From contig JAEWYS010000015.1 of assembly GCA_023458555.1 (NCBI GenBank), positions 186,001-250,000 of the forward strand: DNA of 64,000 nucleotides, in the 5' to 3' direction. The translations under genes and the position numbers were made by a program. Shown here piece after piece: positions 52,062 through 59,440 of this stretch (position 1 is the stretch's first letter; every line of letters begins with the position of its first letter). The DNA is from Bacteroidota bacterium (lineage in GTDB: Bacteria; Bacteroidota; Bacteroidia; Cytophagales; Cytophagaceae). The notes beneath the pieces were generated by a model, which had not been told where the DNA came from, ran no database searches, and saw only the letters and a program-made list of their open reading frames with translations.

Positions 52062-52646
52062 ATGGAAAAAACACTGGATGAATTAGTTGAGGATATAAAA
52101 CGTTGTGCTGTATGTCAGAACGTTTTGCCTCTGGGAGCCCGGCCGGTAATTGCTGTCGGCAGGCAAAGTAAGATTCTTATCGTTGGTCAGGCTCCGGGCC
52201 TGGCAGTGCATCAGACTGCCATACCATGGAATGACAAAAGCGGGGACAATCTCAGACAATGGCTGGACATAGATAAAGCCACGTTTTATGATACCGGCAA
52301 GATCTCTATCATACCCATGGGCTTTTGCTATCCGGGCAGAGGAAAAAGCGGCGATCTGCCACCAAGACCGGAGTGTGCCCCCCTGTGGCATGACCAGCTT
52401 TTGCGCCATTTGCCGGAACTGCGACTCACCCTGCTGATCGGAAAGTATGCTCAGGAATATTATCTGCCGGACAATCCCTTCAGCCGGTTAACAGAAACGG
52501 TGAAAAATGCGCATCGCTTTCTGCCCGGGTTTTTTCCTTTGCCGCATCCTTCTCCCCGAAACAATATCTGGATGGCCAGAAACGAATGGTTCAAAGAAGA
52601 TATTCTGCCATTATTGAGGCACAAGGTAAGACATATCCTGAGTTAA
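52062..52646 (+). CDS. Uracil-DNA glycosylase superfamily protein
   Basis: A 194-residue protein of the uracil-DNA glycosylase fold. The ATG at 52062 (MEKTLDELVEDIKRC) is preferred; a TTG at 52026 is less likely. It has ILIVGQAPGLAVHQT (glycosylase motif A region), PRPECAPLWHDQLL, LLIGKYAQEYY and motif B-like LPHPSPRN. The GQAPG and HPSPRN pair is shared with many family 4/5-like proteins, though a four-Cys iron-sulfur site is not fully evident (CAVC near the N-terminus). It could remove uracil from DNA or be a related hydrolase. Separate from the preceding operon. Confidence 0.8.
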   Translation: MEKTLDELVEDIKRCAVCQNVLPLGARPVIAVGRQSKILIVGQAPGLAVHQTAIPWNDKSGDNLRQWLDIDKATFYDTGKISIIPMGFCYPGRGKSGDLPPRPECAPLWHDQLLRHLPELRLTLLIGKYAQEYYLPDNPFSRLTETVKNAHRFLPGFFPLPHPSPRNNIWMARNEWFKEDILPLLRHKVRHILS

Positions 52647-52679
52647 GGGTTATCATGCATTGCTATCAGACTGCTCGGA

Positions 52680-53630
52680 TCAGAGCTCTGCCCGGATTTT
52701 TTCCAGCAAGGCTTTCGTTTTAAGAATTCCCTGTTTTTCCGGCAGACTTTCTCCTTCATACTCGATACCGATGTAACCTTTATATCCTGATTTCTGAATC
52801 AGCTGCAGCATACGTCGAAAATCGGTATGTACTTCATTGCCATTGTCGTCAAAATCAAAACTTTTTGCGCTTATGCCTTTGGCATAGGGTAGCAACTCTT
52901 CAACACCTTTGTAGGGATCATACCAGTCTACACAGGGAGATTCCCACATGTCTCCTTTTTCTCTTCGCAGGCAGAAGTTGCCAAAGTCCGGTAATGTACC
53001 GCAAAAAGGGTTGTTTACCTGTCGGATCACTTCTGCCAGCAGCTTTCCACTGGATGAAAACTGTCCGTGATTTTCAACCAGTACATGTATTTTTCTGCTT
53101 GCGCAAAACTCTGCAAGTCTGCCAAGCCCATTGATAGAAGCCTGCTGCCATACATGCTCGTTTTTGTTTTCTCCATGCAGGTTGACACGAATCGCGTGGC
53201 AGCCAAGATATGCTGCCGCTTCCACCCACTTATAATGGTTTTCTACCGCTTTTTTTTGTTCTGCCGCATCAGGAGATGCAAGTGACCCTTCCTGATCCAC
53301 CATAATTAAAAGACTTTTTACTTCATGATCTTTGCAGCGTGCTTTAAGAGTCTTGAGGTAGGCCTGGTCGCTGGCTTTATCCTTAAAAAACTGGTTTACA
53401 TATTCAATGGCACTGATGTTATAATGTTTTCTGGCTATTTCGGGAAAGTCCAGCGTGGTCATCTCATTGCTGAAAAGTGCTTTGTGCAGAGACCATTGCG
53501 CCAGTGATATTCTGAAATGAAATTTTTTAGTTTCTTCTGGCTGCAGAAAGGCGGACAAGCTGCCGGAAAGCGCAATACCGCCGGCAAGCTTGCCTGCTTT
53601 GAAGAGAAAATCTCGTCTTGATGTGTTCAT
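52680..53630 (-). CDS. Tat-exported sugar phosphate isomerase/epimerase-like TIM-barrel protein
   Basis: A 316-residue exported protein. The N-terminus MNTSRRDFLFKAGKLAGGIAL carries a Tat signal (SRRDFLFK). The rest is a xylose-isomerase-like TIM barrel: AIEYVNQFF, HAIRVNLHGENKNEHVWQ, HVLVENHGQF, TLPDFGNFC, and GYIGIEYEGESLPEKQGI, where the Glu/His/Asp positions suggest a metal site. Substrate is unknown; many such secreted members in Bacteroidota act on carbohydrates. It stands alone between the glycosylase and the TIGR03032 gene. Confidence 0.88.
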   Translation of the reverse strand: MNTSRRDFLFKAGKLAGGIALSGSLSAFLQPEETKKFHFRISLAQWSLHKALFSNEMTTLDFPEIARKHYNISAIEYVNQFFKDKASDQAYLKTLKARCKDHEVKSLLIMVDQEGSLASPDAAEQKKAVENHYKWVEAAAYLGCHAIRVNLHGENKNEHVWQQASINGLGRLAEFCASRKIHVLVENHGQFSSSGKLLAEVIRQVNNPFCGTLPDFGNFCLRREKGDMWESPCVDWYDPYKGVEELLPYAKGISAKSFDFDDNGNEVHTDFRRMLQLIQKSGYKGYIGIEYEGESLPEKQGILKTKALLEKIRAEL

Positions 53631-53826
53631 AAGTATAGACTATACAAAAAATAGAAAATCCATTAAAAAGCATGTATCTTTCTTCCGGATAGCAAACCGG
53701 GTTATCAAAGTTATTATTATTCGGTTAAAAATTACCAGTTCTGCTATGAAAACCGGAATCATTTATGGTATCCGATACCCGGGAAGTCCAAAACAGCAAA
53801 CAGCCGATATAGCGGGCAAGAAAACG

Positions 53827-54879
53827 TTAAGATTCTGCCCAAAACGTGCCTTTTTCCGTTACCAGCGCTTTTCGATGCTCTTCTCTCAGTGTATTCAGAA
53901 TACCGGGTCTGCGCAGTCCTTCCAGAAATTGCACATCATAGATTTCCTCCACACTGTTTTCGTAGCGGATATAGCCGACCGGTTCTCCGCTTGGCAGGTG
54001 TACGGCCACTATTCCACAGAAAAGAGGACTTTCTGCTACTGGTAAACTTCTGAATGTGCTTGAATTTTTCCGAAGGCCGGACAGGCCGATAAACAGGATA
54101 TCGTCTTTGTGGCACATACCTCTTAAAAACCCATTGAGCCTGGTAACAATATCGTACCTGCCTGTATGAGTATCTATACTGATCAGCTCGCCAGTGGCAG
54201 AGCACAAGACAAACAGCTGGTTATCGTAGATGCGGGGCGAATGAGGCATGGCCAGCCCGTGGGTGATGATTTCACCCGATTCCACGTCCATGAGGATTCC
54301 GCCGTTTTGTACAGAATTCCTCCAGCCTTTGGGCGAGTCCGTACTACCCAGCGCAGTCACATACCCGGGCTTTCCGTTTTCCATAGCCATTCCGTTGAGG
54401 TGGCAGCGGTCGTCGGGTGTCAGCCCTGTGATGAAAGAAGGCTGCCAGCGGGCTTTGAAGCTGAACTCATCATCAATGATGCTCAGGCAGGAAAACCGGG
54501 TATTGACTCCCCATAATCCCTCGGTGCCCCATGCCATATCGTGCAGATCAATTTCTCCGCTATAGTAGGTAGCCCGGGGCAGATAGAGGGCGTCGTAGCT
54601 GCCGGATCCATAGTTTCGTGCCAGTGAACCGGAGCTGGCAAGAACCTGAACTTCATACTGTGTAGCTACAGCGAGCCTGTTGTCTTTTACTGCCAGTCCC
54701 ATTGCTTTGTCGTACTGACGCGGAAGCTGAATAATCTCCTGTTCGTTGATGGAGCTGATGAAAATCAATTTACCCGCCTGATACGTTGTAATGGCCAGTG
54801 TTCCCTGTAGTTTCCACAAAAGTTCCTGCATGCCGGGAGAGACAGAACAGGTAAAAGGTGGCAGATGCTGAGTATTCAT
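53827..54879 (-). CDS. TIGR03032 family protein
   Basis: A 350-residue protein of the TIGR03032/DUF4915 family, with a beta-propeller look. Landmarks are FTCSVSPGMQELLWKLQGTLAITTYQAGKLIFI at the N-terminus, LPRATYYSGEIDLHDMAWGTEGLWGVNTRFSCLSIID, RCHLNGMAMENGKPGYVTALG and GLAMPHSPRIYDNQLFVLCSATGELI. No signal peptide, so it should be cytoplasmic. Function is unknown. It lies after the cadherin surface-protein gene on the same strand but is separated from it by a terminator. Confidence 0.9.
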   Translation of the reverse strand: MNTQHLPPFTCSVSPGMQELLWKLQGTLAITTYQAGKLIFISSINEQEIIQLPRQYDKAMGLAVKDNRLAVATQYEVQVLASSGSLARNYGSGSYDALYLPRATYYSGEIDLHDMAWGTEGLWGVNTRFSCLSIIDDEFSFKARWQPSFITGLTPDDRCHLNGMAMENGKPGYVTALGSTDSPKGWRNSVQNGGILMDVESGEIITHGLAMPHSPRIYDNQLFVLCSATGELISIDTHTGRYDIVTRLNGFLRGMCHKDDILFIGLSGLRKNSSTFRSLPVAESPLFCGIVAVHLPSGEPVGYIRYENSVEEIYDVQFLEGLRRPGILNTLREEHRKALVTEKGTFWAES

Positions 54880-54897
54880 ATAGGTATGCTTTAACGG

Positions 54898-54929
54898 AAA
54901 AAGGATATAGGCTTTCTTATATCCTTTTT
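54898..54929 (-). terminator. Terminator of the surface-protein gene
   Basis: Perfect 12-bp stem AAAAAGGATATA / TATATCCTTTTT with an 8-base loop, 26 bases past the stop of the 748-residue gene; T5 run on both strands. Confidence 0.88.
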
Positions 54930-54954
54930 CATTTATTAAATCTGTTCCGGAAGC

Positions 54955-57201
54955 CTATTCAATTACCAGCTTTTTTACTCCGGTTCTGTCGTTTTGGCTG
55001 AACTCAAGCAGATAAACTCCGGATGACAGACCTTTGGTAGAAATGGTTCGGTTGCTGATCAGCTCCTGTTTCAGCACATTGCCTGAAAGATCCATTATGC
55101 GTATCTGTATGCTGCCATCCAGATCGATTTGTATCGTTTCCCTTGCCGGGTTGGGATACAAGCAAACCGATGCGCCAAAGGCATTGATACTGGTCAGACC
55201 AGTTTCAATAACATCATTAACAGTGATCACGAACACTTTTTCATAGCTCAGCCCTCCCTGATCGGTAACGCTTACGCGGATACTGTAGCTGTCTTTTGTT
55301 TCAAAATCGGGACTTTCATTGATGAGAAGCTGATCTCCTGCGATGGAGAAGGATGCATTGTCGTCGTCTCCTTCGCCTGTAACCAGCGTATAAGTGAAGC
55401 TGTCGCCTGCATCCGGATCGATAGCGGAGAACAGACCGACTCCCGAATCAGCAGGAATTTTTTCGTCGATAGAGTCAGTATTCAGCAAAATATCGCTTGG
55501 CGCTTCATTTATATCATTGATGGTAATCACGAATGCTTTTTCGACGCTGAGTCCTTCCTGATCGATAGCTCTTATCCGGATATTATAGCTGCTTTTTGCT
55601 TCAAAATCCGGACGTATATTGATGAGTAGCTGATCACCTGCAATAGTGAAATCGTTGTTGTCTTCAGCACCTTCACCGGTTACCAGTGTATAAGTAAAGC
55701 TGTCGTCTGCATCCGGATCAGTAGCGCTAAGTGTGCCGATTGTTGTTCCGGCAGCTACATTTTCGTCTGCTGAAAGGCTGGACAGAGCTATATCGGTTGG
55801 TGGCTGATTGACAGCATATCGTTGGGCGTAAATACCAAAGTTACTGCCGTCTTGTCCGTCGCCTGACCAGGTAATTACAAAGTTTTTAGTGTCAGCTATG
55901 ACGACAGAAGGAGAGGTCTGACTACCGGCAGTATAGGTATTTGCAAGAAACTCTGTGCCTTCCGGTTCTCCGTCTGCATGGTATCGTTGAGCAGAGATTC
56001 CCCCATCACTGTCCAGCGCAGGGCTGCTCCATGCTATAATAAAGTCACCGGTGCTGTTCATATGAACAGAAGGTGTACTTTGTGCACCGCTGGTATGTGT
56101 GTTTACCTGAAATTCTGGGCCAACTGGTACTCCTGAAGCATTGTAGCATTGTGCATAAATACCATCTCCGCTTCCATCCTGAGGACTTTGCCAGGCTACT
56201 ACAAAATCTCCGTCGCTATCCATGGCGACAACAGTAGCTCTTTGCTGCCCTTGTGTGTAGGTGTTTACCTGAAACTCTGTTCCCTGCTTCATGCCACTGG
56301 CATTATAGCGCTGACCATAAATACCGTAGCTGTTTCCATCCTGGCCATCACTTTGCCAGGTAACAACAAAATCGCCGTCGCTGTCCATGGCCACAGAAGG
56401 GAAACGCTGGACTCCGGCAGTCTGGGTATTGACGTGCAGCTCGCCGCTTACGGCCAGTCCGGAGGCATTGTACTGCCGTGCAAAAATTCCGTATTGCGGA
56501 TCCTGCTGGCATGTCCAGGCGACTACAAAGTCGCCGTCGCTGTCCATTGCTACCGAAGGGGAATATTGATTACCATCCGTATAGATGTTTACCTGAAATT
56601 CGCTTCCAAGCGCTGTACCGGAAGCTGCAAATCGCTGCCCGAAGACCCCGCCCCGGCTTCCATCCTGGTCGCTGCTGGTCCAGACGATGACAAAATTGCC
56701 GTTGTCGTCCATGGCAATGGAGGGCTGGGTCTGGCGGCTTTCTGTATAGGTATTTACCTGAAACTCCGTAGTGGTTGGCTCGCCCTTGGCATTATAGCAC
56801 TGAGCGAAGATTCCGTACTCCGAAGGATCATCCTGACCACGGCTGGCCCAGGTAACTACAAAATCCCCATCCTTGTCTATGGCAATTTTTTGAAACCGTT
56901 GTGTACCAGTAGTGTGTGTATTGACTCTGAACTCGCCTCCCACAGGCTTCGCTTCCTGAGCTATTGAAGGGGTAAGACTCAGGCCGGTTATGACCAGTGC
57001 CGCACTGCCGTATTGCAGCTTGCTATCCAGACGGACTAACTGAACTTTTAGCTTGTAAAGTCTTCTCAATAGCTTGTATTGCTGCTGTTTGTTTAATTTT
57101 CCGAATCTTCCGGATACAAAACTTTTGTTAAGGCGCAACTGCAACTTATGGTATAGGGCCGTCAGGCGATTGTAGAAGTAATCAAGTAGACTTTTTTTCA
57201 T
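54955..57201 (-). CDS. Repeat/cadherin surface protein with T9SS sorting domain
   Basis: A 748-residue exported protein. It begins with an unusual basic N-terminal region of about 65 residues (KSFVSGRFGKLNKQQQYKLL...) before the hydrophobic signal core (YGSAALVITGLSLTPSIAQ). Residues about 93-465 are seven propeller-like repeats of about 53 residues, each opening with a FQVNTYT-like segment and containing SVAMDSDGDFVVAW-like and GIYAQRYNASG-like strands. Two cadherin domains follow (about 468-570 and 571-668; DADDSFTYTLVTGEG). Residues about 675-748 are the T9SS type A sorting domain (YPNPARETIQID, GVYLLEF, KKLVIE). It should be exported by the type IX system and anchored on or released from the surface; adhesion is a reasonable guess. 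Confidence 0.92.
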   Translation of the reverse strand: MKKSLLDYFYNRLTALYHKLQLRLNKSFVSGRFGKLNKQQQYKLLRRLYKLKVQLVRLDSKLQYGSAALVITGLSLTPSIAQEAKPVGGEFRVNTHTTGTQRFQKIAIDKDGDFVVTWASRGQDDPSEYGIFAQCYNAKGEPTTTEFQVNTYTESRQTQPSIAMDDNGNFVIVWTSSDQDGSRGGVFGQRFAASGTALGSEFQVNIYTDGNQYSPSVAMDSDGDFVVAWTCQQDPQYGIFARQYNASGLAVSGELHVNTQTAGVQRFPSVAMDSDGDFVVTWQSDGQDGNSYGIYGQRYNASGMKQGTEFQVNTYTQGQQRATVVAMDSDGDFVVAWQSPQDGSGDGIYAQCYNASGVPVGPEFQVNTHTSGAQSTPSVHMNSTGDFIIAWSSPALDSDGGISAQRYHADGEPEGTEFLANTYTAGSQTSPSVVIADTKNFVITWSGDGQDGSNFGIYAQRYAVNQPPTDIALSSLSADENVAAGTTIGTLSATDPDADDSFTYTLVTGEGAEDNNDFTIAGDQLLINIRPDFEAKSSYNIRIRAIDQEGLSVEKAFVITINDINEAPSDILLNTDSIDEKIPADSGVGLFSAIDPDAGDSFTYTLVTGEGDDDNASFSIAGDQLLINESPDFETKDSYSIRVSVTDQGGLSYEKVFVITVNDVIETGLTSINAFGASVCLYPNPARETIQIDLDGSIQIRIMDLSGNVLKQELISNRTISTKGLSSGVYLLEFSQNDRTGVKKLVIE
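55230..55800 (-). repeat. Tandem cadherin-domain coding repeats
   Basis: Two copies of about 310 bases encoding the two cadherin domains; both carry DPDADDSFTYTLVTGEG or its close variant. Degree of similarity is visible in protein and DNA, so recombination between them is possible. Confidence 0.6.
55800..56930 (-). repeat. Seven tandem repeats of about 160 bases
   Basis: Coding repeats of the surface protein; each unit spells a VNTYT-type strand, a hydrophobic DGDFVVAW-type strand and a GIYAQRYN-type strand. Repeats diverge enough to be clearly old but keep frame and length. Confidence 0.75.
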
Positions 57202-57675
57202 ACCTGTTTTAGTGAATAATAAAATGGATAATGCAAGATACGATGGAAAAATGACTTTACGTAAATCAGGTGCTTTTTATAGAAATTAAATAGGAGAGAA
57301 TTCCTGACTGTTAGTTAATAATGTGTTTTTACGTATTTGCAATCTTAATACGTAAAAAATAAGTATAAATACGTAGTTTTGTTTTTTTAATTTTTCTATC
57401 ATTGCAATGTGATACTAAAAAACTTGCAGTGATTACTTCCTGTCCAATATCATACTGGATACCAGCAGCTATGTGCGCCTGAGCCTTTACTACGAGGCTT
57501 AACATTGTTTTTTCTATAAAACAAAAAAGCTATGAATTAACTCAAAAAGAAAGTTTTCTAACATAGTAGAAAAAGTATTTTATCCAAAAACAGCAATAAG
57601 GGAATTTTTGAAATCCAGAAGCCATATATTAAAACTGAAAGAGGAAGATGATAAAAAGATTGGGGGTGTAAATGG
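57202..57675. other. AT-rich intergenic region upstream of the surface-protein gene
   Basis: About 475 bases with no credible gene. It carries four TACGTA-centred sites between 57256 and 57376, among them a 12-bp inverted repeat, and long A/T runs. It separates the surface-protein gene from the HEPN gene (both minus strand). Confidence 0.6.
57256..57376. promoter_or_regulatory. Cluster of four TACGTA palindromes
   Basis: TTTACGTAAA at 57256-57265; TTTTTACGTATT (57326-57337) and its exact inverse AATACGTAAAAA (57347-57358), separated by 9 bases; and AAATACGTAG at about 57367-57376. Four copies in 120 bases upstream of the surface-protein start are more than expected by chance and look like regulator binding sites. 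Confidence 0.5.
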
Positions 57676-58611
57676 TTATTCTATTTTGTGAAATTCCCTT
57701 CGACAGTGGCAGAAGCCTGACTCAAGTTGACGATCAAGAAAAAAAGTAACTTCAGGATACAGTTCACCTAAAGATTTATTCCACTGGTTGTATATCATCT
57801 GATATGCCGGAATAGTAAGAGGGAGGATCTGCACGGTTCCGTTATCAGATGTTTCGATATATATTATATCTCTAGTCGACCATATTTTTTTTGCCTTAAT
57901 TAGAATAGGATAATAATTTTTTTCACATAGTTCTTGTTTGTTTATCAAAGGGTATGCAAGCAGAAAGATATCTGCCGGACAAGTTTTATTATTGATGAAC
58001 AGTATTTTAATATCAAAGATGATTGACTCGAAGGAACCGAACCTATAGATTCCGCCATTATTGCTTATAGGTGACAATAAGCGTTTCAGCTCTGTTTCCA
58101 ATTGAATTCTTTGTTTTCGAAGATCCGGATTCTCATAGACATCATTGATCAAATCAATTGTTTTTTGAATCAGGTCTGTGACTGCTGGTCCGGCATATGA
58201 ATAGTTTTTCGGATGAGCATAACTGTTTCGGATTTGCCTGATTTGTGTCAGATAGTTGATGTTGGAAATTTCAAAATAATTCCGGTCCAGAAACCAGCTT
58301 ATCAGATTCTTTAAATCTCGTCTCTGTTCACCTTTTTTTATTTTGATAGTCCATTTTTCACCTGTCAATTCCAGATAACGGGTTTGTAGTGCCAGTTCCA
58401 GCGTTAGCAATGCTTTGGATGTCGCGACATCACAAAACTCGTATTCATAGTAACTGTGAAGAAGCAGCTTTTTAATAACTCTGAAGCAGTTGATTATATC
58501 TTCAGGAACAGCTTTTTTGAAAAACATATTGGGCATAATCCAGTTTTTGAAAGTCTGGAAATCCTTGCCGGACTCAAAAATATCCCAGCGGAAATCTTTC
58601 TTAAAGTTCAT
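57676..58611 (-). CDS. HEPN-domain protein of unknown function
   Basis: A 311-residue cytoplasmic protein. A HEPN-type helical domain at about 35-165 has the RX4H motif RNSYAH (Arg128, His133) in LTQIRQIRNSYAHPKNY, with a long upstream helix ATSKALLTLELALQTRYLELTG. HEPN domains with this motif are commonly metal-independent RNases in toxin-antitoxin, abortive infection and CRISPR-linked systems. The C-terminal half (about 185-311; GFCHCRREFHKI at the end, with a Cys-His-Cys cluster) is not recognised. No antitoxin-like MNT or other partner lies next to it, and its AT-rich surroundings hint at acquisition by transfer. Function is not established. Confidence 0.7.
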   Translation of the reverse strand: MNFKKDFRWDIFESGKDFQTFKNWIMPNMFFKKAVPEDIINCFRVIKKLLLHSYYEYEFCDVATSKALLTLELALQTRYLELTGEKWTIKIKKGEQRRDLKNLISWFLDRNYFEISNINYLTQIRQIRNSYAHPKNYSYAGPAVTDLIQKTIDLINDVYENPDLRKQRIQLETELKRLLSPISNNGGIYRFGSFESIIFDIKILFINNKTCPADIFLLAYPLINKQELCEKNYYPILIKAKKIWSTRDIIYIETSDNGTVQILPLTIPAYQMIYNQWNKSLGELYPEVTFFLDRQLESGFCHCRREFHKIE

Positions 58612-58769
58612 AGTTATCAGTTTCTTGGCGCAATATACACATTTTATTTTTTTGTTTTATAATTTATATTATGTTAAATAGAAAATTAAGCGATACCACT
58701 ACTTATTTATGGAGACTTATCCGATTTTAAACCCTCGCTTACAAAACCCCTTCTCACCCGGCAAGCTCT

Positions 58770-58787
58770 GGTCTCATTCCTGAGACC
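58770..58787 (-). terminator. Terminator-like hairpin after the response regulator
   Basis: GGTCTCA / TGAGACC with a TTCC loop, within a GC-rich patch (CCCGG ... CCGGG) 24 bases past the regulator stop. Little U-run, so only moderate support. Confidence 0.5.
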
Positions 58788-58810
58788 GGGCCTGCTCAAT
58801 TGTGCTTTTG

Positions 58811-59440
58811 TTAGTCAAGCAGATTCGTCTCCGCAGCTTTCTTGATAAGCTCCGCAGTGTTGTTGACTTTGAGCTTTTTCATGATATTGACACGATGTGT
58901 TTCTACGGTACGTGTACTCAGAAACAGTCGGTCCGCAATCATTTTGGTGCTGAGTCCGTTGGCTACGAGTTGCAGAATTTCCTTTTCCCGCGCGGTAATA
59001 TTGACCTCTACCTGGCCTTTGCGCAATGTTTCGATCATGAGTTCCGACACTTTGCTGTTAAAGTACTTTTCGCCTATAGTTACCTTCTTTATGGCTTCCA
59101 TAAGCTCTTCTTCATCTACATTTTTGAACAGATATGCATTGGCGCCGCTCTGGATGCTTTTGACAATATAATTGCCGTCTTCATGCATCGAAAGCACCAG
59201 AATATGAATGGAAGGCAGAATTTTCCGGATCTGAGGTATGGTGTCCAGGCCGTTCATTTCGGGCATGGAGAGGTCGATAAGAATGAGATCAGGCTTGAGC
59301 TCCTGCAGCAAATCCAGTACCTGATGACCGTTTTCAGCTTCACCTACTACTTCAATATGCTGGTATTTTTCCAGCAGTGCACGTATTCCTTCTCTGAAAA
59401 GCTTGTGATCGTCAGCAAGTAAGATTCTTAATTTATCCAT
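58811..59440 (-). CDS. NarL/FixJ-type response regulator
   Basis: A 209-residue regulator: receiver (about 1-120) with phospho-acceptor Asp56 in LILIDLSMPEMNG, acidic pair LADDHK, and Lys in YLFKNVD; LuxR-type helix-turn-helix (about 145-205; ITAREKEILQLVANGLSTKMIADRLFLSTRTVETHRVNIMKKL). It overlaps the histidine kinase gene by 8 bases and is its partner. Target genes are not visible. Confidence 0.95.
   Translation of the reverse strand: MDKLRILLADDHKLFREGIRALLEKYQHIEVVGEAENGHQVLDLLQELKPDLILIDLSMPEMNGLDTIPQIRKILPSIHILVLSMHEDGNYIVKSIQSGANAYLFKNVDEEELMEAIKKVTIGEKYFNSKVSELMIETLRKGQVEVNITAREKEILQLVANGLSTKMIADRLFLSTRTVETHRVNIMKKLKVNNTAELIKKAAETNLLD

Noticed and set aside
55230..56930. Regularly spaced repeats that might suggest a CRISPR array
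   Set aside because: The units are about 160 or 310 bases, diverge, and translate in frame into propeller and cadherin repeats; no short identical repeats with spacers, and no cas genes.
56149..56967. Long plus-strand open frame (272 codons) opposite the repeat protein
   Set aside because: It is antisense to seven coding repeats, whose repeated composition keeps the opposite frame open; no start context or family likeness.
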